Origin: Janthinobacterium rivuli
GTDB lineage: Bacteria > Pseudomonadota > Gammaproteobacteria > Burkholderiales > Burkholderiaceae_D
DNA length: 64,000 bases
Direction: 5' to 3'
Assembly: GCF_009208735.1 (NCBI RefSeq)
Contig: NZ_WFLJ01000005.1
Span: forward strand, 248,001-312,000
Shown: piece after piece, positions 8,234-16,788 of the stretch
Layout: the number at the start of each line of letters is the position of its first letter
How positions within the stretch are numbered: the stretch's first letter is position 1
Position numbers and translations under genes: made by a program
Notes under the pieces: generated by a model
The model's input: only the letters and a program-made list of their open reading frames with translations
Databases searched by the model: none
What the model was told of the DNA's origin: nothing

Positions 8234-8992
8234 TCAAGGCACGCTCACATCGAAGCGCTTGGCCATTTTTTTGAGTTCGCCGCTATCGATCATGCTATTC
8301 AGTTCCTGATCGAACTGCAGGCGCAGCTTGTCGAAGGCGGGCGAGCGGGGAAAGGCGAAATAGCCGTTTTGTGTGTCGATGACTTTGGGTAAAGGTTTCA
8401 CCTGGCGGCCATAACCGAGGCGGGCGATCACGGGGTCGGTATTGCGGCGGTTGCTGACGAACACGTCGACGTGATTGTGCACCAGCATCTTCAAGCCATT
8501 TTCCACGTTATTGGCCACGCTGACCTGCAAGCCGGGCCGCACGCGCTCCCACTCCGCGCCATAGGCCCAGCCATTGAGCAGCACCACCCGGCGGTTCTTC
8601 AGCACGCTGTAATCGCCATCCCAGCCGAAGCTGGCGTCCTGGCGCGTATAAAACACCATCTGGTCCTGATAGAACGGCTTGTCGGAAAACGCCATGCTGG
8701 CGATACGCTCGGGCGTCTTGTAGGGGCCGATCAAGATGTCGGCCTGGCCCTGCACCAGCATGGCTTGCGCGCGCGCCCATGGCACCATGCGAAAACGCAC
8801 GGTGTTGCCCGTGCGCGCCGCCATCAGGCGCAGCAGTTCCGCGCCCAGGCCGGCATATTCACCGCTATTCTGGTATTCGAACACGCGCTCGAACTGCGCG
8901 CCCACGGCCAGCAGCTCGCGCGCCTGCAGCGGCACGCCAAATGCCGGCCACAGCAGCGCCAAGGCCAGCAAGCGCCGCCCTGCTCCGCGCAT
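8234..8992 (-). CDS. Periplasmic solute-binding protein, family 3 type
   Basis: This 252-residue protein has an N-terminal signal peptide (MRGAGRR followed by a hydrophobic core, cut near LQA). The body resembles polar amino-acid ABC transporter binding proteins (SBP_bac_3): YAGLGAELLRL, an FRMVPWARA segment, GQADILIGPY and a C-terminal DSGELKKMAKRF. No permease or ATPase genes are nearby, so it may feed another transporter or act as a sensor. Its ATG overlaps the nadC stop as TGATG, which implies translational coupling to the NAD pathway genes. The ligand is unknown. Confidence 0.8.
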   Translation of the reverse strand: MRGAGRRLLALALLWPAFGVPLQARELLAVGAQFERVFEYQNSGEYAGLGAELLRLMAARTGNTVRFRMVPWARAQAMLVQGQADILIGPYKTPERIASMAFSDKPFYQDQMVFYTRQDASFGWDGDYSVLKNRRVVLLNGWAYGAEWERVRPGLQVSVANNVENGLKMLVHNHVDVFVSNRRNTDPVIARLGYGRQVKPLPKVIDTQNGYFAFPRSPAFDKLRLQFDQELNSMIDSGELKKMAKRFDVSVP

Positions 8993-9858
8993 CAGCCGAC
9001 GATGCGCAAGGAGTAATCGGTGGCCCGCACGTCCTTGGTCAGGCTGCCGATCGAGATGCGGTCCACGCCCGTTTCGGCGATCGCCCGCACGGTATCGGCA
9101 TTGATGCCGCCGGATGCTTCGAGCAAGGCGCGGCCGTTGGTGAGGGCCACGGCGTCGCGCAGCATGTCGTTGCTGAAGTTATCGAGCAAGACGGAGACGG
9201 CGCCCGCGTCCAGCGCTTCCTGCAATTGCGCCAGGGTTTCCACCTCGATCTGCACGGGCACGCCCGCGTCGAGGTTGCGCGCGTTTTCCAGGGCCTGGCT
9301 GACGCCGCCCGCGGCCGCGATATGGTTTTCCTTGATCAGGATGCCATCGTACAGGGCCAGGCGCTGGTTCTTGCCGCCGCCGACCCTCACCGCATACTTT
9401 TGCGCCAGGCGCAGGCCAGGCAAGGTCTTGCGCGTATCCAGAATGGACGCCCTGGTGCCGGCCACCACATCGACATAGCGGCGCGTGGCCGTGGCGACCG
9501 CCGACAGCAGTTGCAGGAAATTGAGGGCGCTGCGCTCGGCCGTGAGCAAGGCGCGCGCCGGCGCCTCGATCGTGCACACGACGCTGTCGGCCGTCATCAT
9601 GTCGCCTTCGGCGTAATGCCAAACGATGTCGATGCTGCGGTCCAGGCTTTTCATGATGCCTTCGAACCATGGCGCACCGCACAGCACGGCCGCTTCGCGC
9701 ACGACGACTCTGGCCGTGACGATGTGGTCGGGCGGCACCAACTCGCCCGTCAGGTCGCACTGGCCCACGTCTTCCAGCAAGGCGGCCAGCAAATTGCCTT
9801 CAAAGGCGCGCGCCAGGGCCGGATCGAAAGGAGCGAAAGAATTAACGAGGGTACTCAT
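8992..9858 (-). CDS. nadC: Nicotinate-nucleotide pyrophosphorylase (quinolinate phosphoribosyltransferase)
   Basis: This 288-residue protein converts quinolinate and PRPP to nicotinate mononucleotide, the third step of de novo NAD synthesis. Recognisable family segments are EDVGQCDLT near the N-terminus, the ATATRRYVD and [12 protein letters not shown] substrate-binding region, GGGKNQR, the IKENHI motif and the barrel segments EVETL, VLLDN, EASGG and ISIGSLT. Length is normal for the family. The ATG at 9858 overlaps the nadA stop as ATGA, so nadA and nadC are co-translated. Confidence 0.95.
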   Translation of the reverse strand: MSTLVNSFAPFDPALARAFEGNLLAALLEDVGQCDLTGELVPPDHIVTARVVVREAAVLCGAPWFEGIMKSLDRSIDIVWHYAEGDMMTADSVVCTIEAPARALLTAERSALNFLQLLSAVATATRRYVDVVAGTRASILDTRKTLPGLRLAQKYAVRVGGGKNQRLALYDGILIKENHIAAAGGVSQALENARNLDAGVPVQIEVETLAQLQEALDAGAVSVLLDNFSNDMLRDAVALTNGRALLEASGGINADTVRAIAETGVDRISIGSLTKDVRATDYSLRIVG

Positions 9859-10988
9859 GCTGGACCGATTCCTTGGAACAATGTGGTTTCTTTTGCCAGG
9901 TCCGCGCCCGGCTTGAGGCCCGCCTTCTTGGCGGCGGCGAAGTCGAGCATGCGATTGATCGAACGCACGGCCAGCTGGCCGACGGCGGGATCGACGTGGA
10001 TTTCGTTGTGCATGTTTTCCAGCGTTTGCGCCAGGTTCAGCAAGCCGTTCATGGCCATCCACGGGCAGTGCGCGCAGCTCTTGCAGGTGGCGCTGTTGCC
10101 GGCCGTGGGCGCTTCGATGAAGCGCTTGCCCGGCGCGGCCGCGCGCATCTTGTGCAGGATGCCGTTGTCGGTGGCGACAATAAACGTGTCCGTGTCCATG
10201 GTTTGCGCCGCCGCGATCATTTGCGACGTGGAACCGACCATGTCGGCCAGCGCCACCACGTTGGCGGGCGATTCCGGATGCACGAGCACCTTGGCTTGCG
10301 GATACTCTTCCTTGAGCAAATCGAGTTCGATGCCCTTGAACTCGTCGTGCACGAGGCAGCTGCCCTGCCACAGCAGCATGTCGGCGCCCGTTTCCTTCTG
10401 GATATAGGAACCCAGGTGCTTGTCGGGCGCCCACAGGATTTTCTTGCCCTGCGCATGCAGGTGGGCAACGATGTCGAGACCGATGGACGAGGTCACCATC
10501 CAGTCCGCGCGCGCCTTGACTGCCGCGCTGGTGTTGGCGTAAACCACCACTGTGCGGTCCGGATGGGCGTCGCAGAAGGCCGTGAATTCATCCACCGGGC
10601 AGCCGAGGTCGAGCGAGCAGGTCGCGTCGAGGTCGGGCATCAAGACCGTTTTTTCGGGACTGAGGATCTTCGCCGTTTCGCCCATGAAACGCACACCGGC
10701 CACGACCAGGGTCTTGGCCGGATGGTCGCGCCCGAAGCGGGCCATTTCCAGGGAATCGGAGACGCAGCCGCCCGTGGCTTCCGCCAGGTCTTGCAGGTCG
10801 GCATCAACGTAGTAGTGGGCAACGAGCACGGCTTCGCGCTCGATCAGCAAGCGCTTGATGCGCGTGATCAGTTCGGCTTTCTCGGCCGGGGACGGCGTCG
10901 CTGGCGTGCGTGCCCAGGCGTGGGCAGTGCAGCTGGCTCCGTCTTGCGGATGTTCGTACTCGACGGATTTGATGGCTAAAGTTTGCAT
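9855..10988 (-). CDS. nadA: Quinolinate synthase A
   Basis: This 377-residue [4Fe-4S] enzyme condenses iminoaspartate with dihydroxyacetone phosphate to quinolinate. Family marks are [23 protein letters not shown], the cysteine regions [11 protein letters not shown] and [11 protein letters not shown], and VHPESP. The start is taken at ATG 10988 (MQTLAIKS), since upstream codons look like leader sequence; no strong ribosome-binding site is visible. It heads the nadA-nadC-solute-binding operon. No nadB is present in this window. Confidence 0.95.
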   Translation of the reverse strand: MQTLAIKSVEYEHPQDGASCTAHAWARTPATPSPAEKAELITRIKRLLIEREAVLVAHYYVDADLQDLAEATGGCVSDSLEMARFGRDHPAKTLVVAGVRFMGETAKILSPEKTVLMPDLDATCSLDLGCPVDEFTAFCDAHPDRTVVVYANTSAAVKARADWMVTSSIGLDIVAHLHAQGKKILWAPDKHLGSYIQKETGADMLLWQGSCLVHDEFKGIELDLLKEEYPQAKVLVHPESPANVVALADMVGSTSQMIAAAQTMDTDTFIVATDNGILHKMRAAAPGKRFIEAPTAGNSATCKSCAHCPWMAMNGLLNLAQTLENMHNEIHVDPAVGQLAVRSINRMLDFAAAKKAGLKPGADLAKETTLFQGIGPA

Positions 10989-11079
10989 GGCTGTGTCAAA
11001 CAAAAACGGGATAGACCGGCACGATTGCAATGAAGCAGGTGCGCCGGAACGAAAGGACCGCGGCGCATCGGTATGGTGC

Positions 11080-11110
11080 TGCCGGATGGCGACTGGCGCG
11101 CCATCCGGCA
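11080..11110 (-). terminator. Hairpin downstream of ybiT (probable terminator)
   Basis: A perfect 12-bp stem (11080-11091 with 11099-11110) encloses a 7-base loop, starting 15 bases after the ybiT stop. No T-run follows on the minus strand. It could still end transcription with Rho or protect the 3' end of the message. It also separates ybiT from the nadA leader. Confidence 0.5.
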
Positions 11111-11124
11111 TCTTGCCTCAGAGT

Positions 11125-12723
11125 TTAGTCAATACCCTGGCTCTTCAAATAATCTTCGTAGTTGCCGCGGTAATCGACCACTTCATCTTCCTTGATCTCG
11201 ATGATGCGGTTGGCCAGCGAGGAGACGAATTCGCGGTCATGCGACACGAAGATCAGGGTGCCCGCGTATTTTTCCAGCGCGATGTTCAGCGATTCGATCG
11301 ATTCCATGTCCATGTGGTTGGTCGGCTCATCGAGCATCAGCACGTTGTGGCGGCCCAGCATCAGCTTGCCGTACATCATGCGGCCCTTCTCGCCACCGGA
11401 CAGCACCTTGACGGCCTTCTTGACATCATCGCCGCCGAACAGCAGGCGGCCCAGGATGGAGCGCACGGCCTGGTCGTCGTCGCCCTCTTTCGTCCACTGG
11501 CCGATCCAGTCGGTCAGGTTCGTGTCCTTGGCGAAATCTTCCGTCGGGTCTTGCGGCATGTAACCGACGTTGGCGTTTTCCGCCCACTTCACGCGGCCCT
11601 GGTCTGGCTGCAGGCCGGCGATGTCGCCCGCGATGCAGCGCAGCATGGTGGTCTTGCCGGCGCCGTTGGCGCCGATGATGGCGATGCGCTCGCCCGCCTC
11701 GACCATGATGCTGAAGTTCTTGAACAGCTGGCGGTCGAAGCCTTTCGAGATGTTCTCGACTTCCACGGCCAGGCGGTGCAATTTCTTTTCGCCGTCGAAA
11801 CGCACGAACGGGTAGGCGCGCGACGATGGCTTGATGTCGTCGACCTTGATCTTTTCGATCTGCTTGGCGCGCGACGTGGCCTGGCGGGCCTTCGACTTGT
11901 TGGCGGCGAAGCGGCGCACGAATTCCTGCAGCTCGGCAACCTTGTCTTTCGCTTTCGCGTTGTTGGCCAGCTGCTGGTTGCGCGCCTGGGTCGAGGCGAA
12001 CATGTATTCGTCGTAGTTGCCTGGATAAATCTTCAGGGTGCCGTAATCCATGTCGGCCACGTGGGTGCAGACCTGGTTCAGGAAGTGGCGATCATGGGAA
12101 ATGATGATCATGGTGGAATTGCGCTCGTTGAGCACGTCTTCCAGCCAGCGAATCGTGTTGATGTCCAGGTTATTCGTCGGCTCGTCGAGCAGCAGGATGT
12201 CCGGGTTCGAGAACAGCGCCTGCGCCAGCAGCACGCGCAGCTTCCAGCCTGGCGAGACATTGCTCATCGGGCCTTGATGCAGGTCGATGGCGACACCGGC
12301 GCCCAGCAGCAGTTCGCCGGCGCGCGATTCGGCCGTGTAGCCGTCGTATTCGGACACTTTGCCTTCCAGCTCGGCCGCCTGCATGTAGTCGTCGTCCGTC
12401 GCTTCCGGGTTCGCGTAGATCGCGTCGCGTTGCTGGATGGCTGCCCACATTTCCGTGTGGCCCATCATGACCACGTCGAGGACGCGCATGTCTTCAAACG
12501 CGAATTGGTCCTGGCGCAGCTTGCCCAGGCGCTCGTTGGTATCGAGCATGACGTTGCCGCCGGAAGGATCCAGGTCGCCGCCCAGGATCTTCATGAACGT
12601 CGACTTGCCGCAGCCGTTCGCGCCGATCAAACCATAGCGGTTGCCGTCGCCGAACTTGACGGAGATATTCTCAAACAATGGCTTGGCGCCAAACTGCATC
12701 GTAATGTTAGCTGTAGAAAGCAT
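11125..12723 (-). CDS. ybiT: ABC-F family ATPase, YbiT type
   Basis: This 532-residue soluble protein has two ABC ATPase domains and no membrane segment, as in ABC-F ribosome-associated factors. The sequence follows E. coli YbiT closely: the start [54 protein letters not shown], a linker with [21 protein letters not shown] split over residues about 270-300, [20 protein letters not shown], and [11 protein letters not shown]. YbiT-type factors act on the ribosome to relieve stalled translation; the exact role is not settled. The start is chosen at ATG 12723 by match to the family N-terminus. Confidence 0.9.
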   Translation of the reverse strand: MLSTANITMQFGAKPLFENISVKFGDGNRYGLIGANGCGKSTFMKILGGDLDPSGGNVMLDTNERLGKLRQDQFAFEDMRVLDVVMMGHTEMWAAIQQRDAIYANPEATDDDYMQAAELEGKVSEYDGYTAESRAGELLLGAGVAIDLHQGPMSNVSPGWKLRVLLAQALFSNPDILLLDEPTNNLDINTIRWLEDVLNERNSTMIIISHDRHFLNQVCTHVADMDYGTLKIYPGNYDEYMFASTQARNQQLANNAKAKDKVAELQEFVRRFAANKSKARQATSRAKQIEKIKVDDIKPSSRAYPFVRFDGEKKLHRLAVEVENISKGFDRQLFKNFSIMVEAGERIAIIGANGAGKTTMLRCIAGDIAGLQPDQGRVKWAENANVGYMPQDPTEDFAKDTNLTDWIGQWTKEGDDDQAVRSILGRLLFGGDDVKKAVKVLSGGEKGRMMYGKLMLGRHNVLMLDEPTNHMDMESIESLNIALEKYAGTLIFVSHDREFVSSLANRIIEIKEDEVVDYRGNYEDYLKSQGID

Positions 12724-12772
12724 TAGTGAGGTCTTTATCCAGTGAAAACAGGTAGTTAGGTACTTTTCTCCC

Positions 12773-12778
12773 ATTATA
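12773..12778 (-). promoter_or_regulatory. Candidate -10 box for ybiT
   Basis: The minus strand reads TGTATAATGG here, with a perfect TATAAT about 50 bases upstream of the ybiT start. No good -35 hexamer is seen at 17 bases. Confidence 0.4.
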
Positions 12779-12910
12779 CAGCACCCACCCTCTTCCACTC
12801 TATAGTGGCCCGGCAAGCCCGGCTGGAGCCATTGCGGAGGTATACAACGCCAAAATAGTGACAAAAAAACAGGATTGCCGTATCCGCTTTTAGCAGCTAC
12901 GCTGCGTGGC

Positions 12911-13492
12911 ATGCGTTTTTCCCCTCCACCTCACAGGCATCCCTTGAAAAAAATCACCATCGCCGCCGCTGCGGCCGCCATCGCCGTCGCTGTCACCGCC
13001 TATGCCTCGCCCTACTATGCCTTGCACCAGATCAAGACCGCTCTGGCCGAGCGCAATGCCGAGGCCCTGGCCGCGCACGTGGACTTCCCCGCCCTGCGCG
13101 CCAGCGTCAAGACGCAGCTGGAGGCCAGCATGGCGCGCAGCATCGAGGCGACGGCCGGCAGCGGCAACCCGCTGGCCGCCCTGGGCCAGTCGATCGCCAG
13201 CGCCATGCTGGGCAAGATGGTCGACACCATGGTCTCGCCCGCCGGTGTCGTCGCCCTGGTCAACAAGAGCGCCGTCAGCCCGCAAGCGGATGCCGACGGG
13301 AGTGCGGATGCACCCGCCGATGGCGCGCGCAAGAAGGCCGACTATGCGGCAGGCTATGCCGGCCTGAACACCTTCGTCGTGCGGGCCAGGGATGGCAATG
13401 CGCAGGAAGGCGCGCTGGTCCTGCTGCGCCATGGCGTGTGGGACTGGAAACTGAGTTCGATCGAGATTGCGTCGGCGATGGCTGGCCGCTAA
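12911..13492 (+). CDS. DUF2939-type exported protein
   Basis: This is a 193-residue protein from ATG 12911; an internal TTG at 12944 (then MKKITIAAA) would remove a Pro/His-rich leader and give a cleaner signal peptide or anchor. The hydrophobic N-terminal segment is followed by [21 protein letters not shown] and [10 protein letters not shown], typical of DUF2939 proteins. The end is a [17 protein letters not shown] strand region. The function of the family is unknown. It is divergent from ybiT and convergent with the outer-membrane protein gene downstream. Confidence 0.7.
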   Translation: MRFSPPPHRHPLKKITIAAAAAAIAVAVTAYASPYYALHQIKTALAERNAEALAAHVDFPALRASVKTQLEASMARSIEATAGSGNPLAALGQSIASAMLGKMVDTMVSPAGVVALVNKSAVSPQADADGSADAPADGARKKADYAAGYAGLNTFVVRARDGNAQEGALVLLRHGVWDWKLSSIEIASAMAGR

Positions 13493-13502
13493 CGGCGGGG
13501 CG

Positions 13503-13539
13503 CGGCAGCGGCAGCCTGTAGCGCTGCCTTGCCTGCCGC
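13503..13539. terminator. Hairpin between convergent genes
   Basis: CGGCAG and GGCAGC pair with GCTGCC and CTGCCG across a 7-base loop, with a small bulge. It sits in the 53-base gap between two convergent stop codons. No T-run is present, so its role as a bidirectional terminator is tentative. Confidence 0.4.
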
Positions 13540-13545
13540 CCGCCA

Positions 13546-14886
13546 TCAAAAGGTCATCGGCAACCTGACCGAGATGGACACATCGGGCGTATCGCGCGTC
13601 AGACCGGCACCCACCGACACGTTCAAGGTCCTGTCCTTGCCAAGGCGATACGAAAAACCCATCAGCAAGGTGCCGAGCTGGGTGCGCACGGAACCGGGCA
13701 CGGTCACCCCATTTTGACGCGTGCGTCCAACGCTGCTGTGATCGTAGCCCAGGCTGAGCGACGCCTTTTCATTCAACGCCAGACCGATGCCGAAATTCAC
13801 GCCGAAAATTTTGCCCGGCTCGATGGTGCCCAGCGGTTCGCGCGCGCCATCGAGCACCAGCCGGCTGACGCCGGTGCGCTTGAAGCTGTGCAGGTAGCTG
13901 ATGCTGCCAAAGAATACGGCTGGATCGGAGGGAAACAGCCAGGTCAGGCTGGGCTGCAGGGAATAGAAACCGGAGCCCGTGGGCAAGTCCAGCGGCAAGC
14001 CCGTCCCGGTCGCATTCTCGCCGACGCAACGCTGCGTACAATCGGTGACGACCTGGAACGGATCGCGTCCGGTGCGCGACTTGAAGCGCAGTCCGGCCAC
14101 GTAGTATGGTTTGTCGGCGCCGCCATCGTTCAGCTGGTAGCGGGCGGCCATCTCGATATCGCCCAAGGCGCGCCCGCTCGTGTCGAATACCCGCTCCGAG
14201 GCCGTGCCGGTAAACAGTTCGCGGCTGACGGTGGCATCCGAGCGATACACATACGGCACCCTGGCCTCGACTTCAAGACGGTTGCTCAGGCCAGTACGCA
14301 CGGCCAGCGCACCGGTCAGGGTATTGCGCTTGACTTCGCGCACATCGATCAAGCCGATCAACAAGGCGGGAATAATGGTGTAGCCGACCAGGGCGACCCG
14401 GTTGCTGGATGAATAGCCGAATTGCATCGACGGTTCCAGCACATAGCTCCCCTTGGGCGTCAGCACCCCAGGCTGCTCGAACAGGGGCGCCACTTCGGGC
14501 GGCCGGACAGGCGGGCTTGGCGCCTGCCCCACCGGCTGCGGCGTCGGTGACGGCGGCGGCACCTGCGGAGCGGACCCGACATCCTGAAGGTCAGCCTGCG
14601 ACAAGTACGCCGTCCGCAAACCCGTGCCCCGCTGCCTGGCCAGCCGGTTATTATCGACAGGTTCGGTTCCCTGCAGCACGTCGATGCGGCGCTGCTGCTC
14701 GTGCATCGAGGCGCGCAGCGCCTCCAGCAGGTGCAGCTGTTCAGCCAATTGCGCTTTCAGGCTTGCCAGCTGCGCCGCCAGATCGTCCTGGCCGGCGTCG
14801 GGTGCCTGTTGGGCCTGAACGGCTGCACACAGCAGGATAGCCGATACACCCGCCGTACCAAATCGCAATAAGTAAAGATGCCGCAT
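13546..14886 (-). CDS. Outer-membrane beta-barrel protein with N-terminal coiled coil (FapF-like transporter, probable)
   Basis: The start ATG 14886 (MRHLYLLRFG) has a GGGAGA site 3-5 bases upstream, giving 446 residues. A signal peptide ends near AVQAQ. Residues about 30-65 are a coiled coil (LAAQLASLKAQL, HEQQRRIDVL), then a Pro-rich linker, then about 300 residues of alternating amphipathic strands ending in LPMTF, a typical outer-membrane barrel end. This coiled coil plus barrel plan matches FapF, which exports the Fap functional amyloid. It is the last gene of the minus-strand cluster that also encodes a C39 peptidase. The Fap link is inference from layout. Confidence 0.6.
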   Translation of the reverse strand: MRHLYLLRFGTAGVSAILLCAAVQAQQAPDAGQDDLAAQLASLKAQLAEQLHLLEALRASMHEQQRRIDVLQGTEPVDNNRLARQRGTGLRTAYLSQADLQDVGSAPQVPPPSPTPQPVGQAPSPPVRPPEVAPLFEQPGVLTPKGSYVLEPSMQFGYSSSNRVALVGYTIIPALLIGLIDVREVKRNTLTGALAVRTGLSNRLEVEARVPYVYRSDATVSRELFTGTASERVFDTSGRALGDIEMAARYQLNDGGADKPYYVAGLRFKSRTGRDPFQVVTDCTQRCVGENATGTGLPLDLPTGSGFYSLQPSLTWLFPSDPAVFFGSISYLHSFKRTGVSRLVLDGAREPLGTIEPGKIFGVNFGIGLALNEKASLSLGYDHSSVGRTRQNGVTVPGSVRTQLGTLLMGFSYRLGKDRTLNVSVGAGLTRDTPDVSISVRLPMTF

Positions 14887-15001
14887 AGTCTCTCCCGATG
14901 ACAAGCGCTGCCTGTCAGTAGCCGGCCAAGGCGACACCAGCGCAAGGGCCGGGCGCTACTGCACGATGCCGCCCGGGGAATCCAGGCGGCTTGCTGAAAA
15001 C

Positions 15002-15505
15002 CTATTTGGGACCGGCAACCGTGCCCAGCGCATTTTGCAAGGTATCCTGGAAGTTCGCCAGCTTCAGCAATCCAAGACTGTTCACGCTGCCATTCACGAT
15101 CGTCTGGGTACGCAAGACCTGGTCGTTCAAGCTGTTCTGGATCACGGTACCGGCCATCGTTTGCGCCATCGGGCCGGGCGCAAATACATTGCCGGCGCCA
15201 TTTTGCACGATGTTCATCGACGCGATGGCCGTACGCGCCAGACTCGCTTCCTCGACGCTCAGGTGCGCCACGTCGGCAATCGTGAACGCCACGCTGGACA
15301 CCACGCTGCCATTGATGCTGACCAGGCGCTCGATGCCCAACGACAGGCTCAAACCGCCCGGCATGTCGAAGCCGCCCCGAGCCTGCTCCAGCGTTTCCTC
15401 GCTGACTGCCGTCCATCCCGCTTCCGGCAGGATGGCGCGGGCATTCTGCGCGGCAACTAGCAGGCACGCCAGGCCTGCAGCGGCAAACCGTTCCTTCTTG
15501 TGCAT
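15002..15505 (-). CDS. Small secreted protein with double-glycine-leader-like motif (Fap-like cluster)
   Basis: The start ATG 15505 follows GGAGG by 4 bases, giving 167 residues. A Sec signal peptide (MHKKERF, hydrophobic core, cut near NARA) is followed at residues 34-45 by VSEETLEQARGG, which resembles double-glycine leaders cut by C39 peptidases. The rest is strand-rich and Asn/Gln/Ser/Val-rich (GTVIQNSLNDQVL, TIVNGSVNSL), as in amyloid or matrix proteins. It follows the C39 peptidase gene by 29 bases. I cannot match it confidently to FapA, B, C or E. Confidence 0.65.
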   Translation of the reverse strand: MHKKERFAAAGLACLLVAAQNARAILPEAGWTAVSEETLEQARGGFDMPGGLSLSLGIERLVSINGSVVSSVAFTIADVAHLSVEEASLARTAIASMNIVQNGAGNVFAPGPMAQTMAGTVIQNSLNDQVLRTQTIVNGSVNSLGLLKLANFQDTLQNALGTVAGPK

Positions 15506-15534
15506 ACAACCTCCAGCGTGGCGTTGGCCCGCCA

Positions 15535-16272
15535 TTAGAAATTCCCGCCGTCGTTCTTCGGCATGGTGAGCTGATCGAGGCCGCCGCGGCTGATCGCCAG
15601 GCCCAGTGGCGCTGGCGGCGCCGCGCGCCAGTCATCGACATCATTGAAGCGGGCCGCCTGCGTCGCCTCGTCAGCCACCGCCCCCGGTGCGGACGGCGTC
15701 GCGCGACCGTGGATCACAAACAACAAACGGCCCTGCCAGATCGCCTCGAAACCGGCGCGCGGCATGGCACGCGTGCCGCCGGCAGGATCGCCGATCAGCA
15801 CGCGGCTCTGGTTCAGGCCCTTGACCACGACAAAATGCCGGTAACCTTTTTCGGCCACCAGCACGATGGCGGGAAAGCCCGCCTCGGCCAACTTATCCAA
15901 CGGCAACTGAAACCCGTCGGCCAGAAAGCCGCGGCTTGCAAGAAAACGCTTGATATCGAGTAAGGAAAATCCCTCTTTACGAATCTTTTGCTGATCACCT
16001 TGCTGGTACATGTGCTCAAAAACATACGCTTCCGTCACAGGGTCGGCGTAATGATGGCTCAGCAGGGTCGCCACCGCGGCGGAGCCACAGCTGAAGTCAT
16101 ATTGCTGATGCAAGGTACGCTGGAAACGGGCCTCGCGCATGCTGACGACGGGCACCTCAAAGCGCGCGCTGCCGAAGGCGCCGATATCGGCAGCGCCAGC
16201 GCCTGGGGATGCCAGGCCGCCAAGCAAGGGCAGGCACAGCATGAGCAGCGGGAATGTGCGGAGTGTGGCCAT
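15535..16272 (-). CDS. C39-family cysteine peptidase (FapD-like)
   Basis: This 245-residue protein has a signal peptide (cut near GAGAA) and one C39 peptidase domain. The catalytic Cys62 lies in YDFSCGSAA, His146 in GYRHFVVV and Asp162 in IGDPAGG, the order and spacing of the family. It is a stand-alone periplasmic enzyme, not fused to an ABC transporter as in bacteriocin exporters. In Fap operons FapD has this same form. The gene starts 2 bases after the stop of the preceding small secreted protein, so the two are coupled. Likely substrates are the RGG-containing neighbours. Confidence 0.8.
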   Translation of the reverse strand: MATLRTFPLLMLCLPLLGGLASPGAGAADIGAFGSARFEVPVVSMREARFQRTLHQQYDFSCGSAAVATLLSHHYADPVTEAYVFEHMYQQGDQQKIRKEGFSLLDIKRFLASRGFLADGFQLPLDKLAEAGFPAIVLVAEKGYRHFVVVKGLNQSRVLIGDPAGGTRAMPRAGFEAIWQGRLLFVIHGRATPSAPGAVADEATQAARFNDVDDWRAAPPAPLGLAISRGGLDQLTMPKNDGGNF

Positions 16273-16274
16273 GC

Positions 16275-16709
16275 CTAGTGCAACTGCAAATTGATGATGG
16301 TGGCGTTCTGGATCAGCACATTCGCGCCCGAATTCTGAATCACGATCGGAATCCCGGAAGCGTTGGCAAACGCGGCGCCATCGATCGTGTTGGCACCCGT
16401 GCTGACGTAGTTGGCCGAGTTGCCACTGACGAAACCGCTCAGGCGCGCTTCATTGGTAATCGTATCGGTACCGCCACGCGCCTGGTCCAGCGCGGATTCG
16501 CCAGCGGCCCGGCCAAGGCCCACGGCAAAGGTCCCACCCGCCGTCAGCGGCATCAGCGTGGTCAGCGAAGTGGGCCGAGCAGCAATAATCGGCAGACTCA
16601 AGTCTGGCCCGGCAAGCAAGGGCAGCGCCATTGCTTCCTGTCCAGCCATGGCACCTGTGGAAAGACAGGCCAGGCTGGCACAGCATATCGAATGAAAAAA
16701 AAGGCGCAT
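16275..16709 (-). CDS. Small secreted protein with RGG and C-terminal QNSG motif (Fap-like cluster)
   Basis: The start is placed at ATG 16709 (MRLFFHSICC), 6 bases after AAGGGG, giving 144 residues; upstream ATGs at 16715 and 16727 are possible. A signal peptide ends near GAMA. Residues 70-80 read GESALDQARGG, like the leader motif of the 167-residue neighbour. The C-terminus reads IVIQNSGANVLIQNATIINL, closely matching the C-terminus of the Gly-rich protein encoded upstream. It is probably a matrix or amyloid component or nucleator; this is inference. Confidence 0.65.
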   Translation of the reverse strand: MRLFFHSICCASLACLSTGAMAGQEAMALPLLAGPDLSLPIIAARPTSLTTLMPLTAGGTFAVGLGRAAGESALDQARGGTDTITNEARLSGFVSGNSANYVSTGANTIDGAAFANASGIPIVIQNSGANVLIQNATIINLQLH

Positions 16710-16737
16710 GCTCATCCCCTTGTTCATGACTTGCGAC

Positions 16738-16766
16738 GCTCCGCCGCGGCCTTGCCACGGCGGAGC
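16738..16766 (-). repeat. Intercistronic 9-bp hairpin
   Basis: GCTCCGCCG (16738-16746) pairs perfectly with CGGCGGAGC (16758-16766) across 11 bases. It lies between the stop of the Gly-rich gene (16789) and the next gene, with no T-run after it. It could stabilise the upstream message or partly end transcription, making the Gly-rich protein more abundant than the rest. Confidence 0.6.
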
Positions 16767-16788
16767 CTGACACTAAACAGCCGCCAGC

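Noticed and set aside
10989-11010. TTTGACA resembling a -35 box just upstream of nadA
   Set aside because: It lies within 20 bases of the start codon, so it cannot serve as the -35 of a promoter for this gene.
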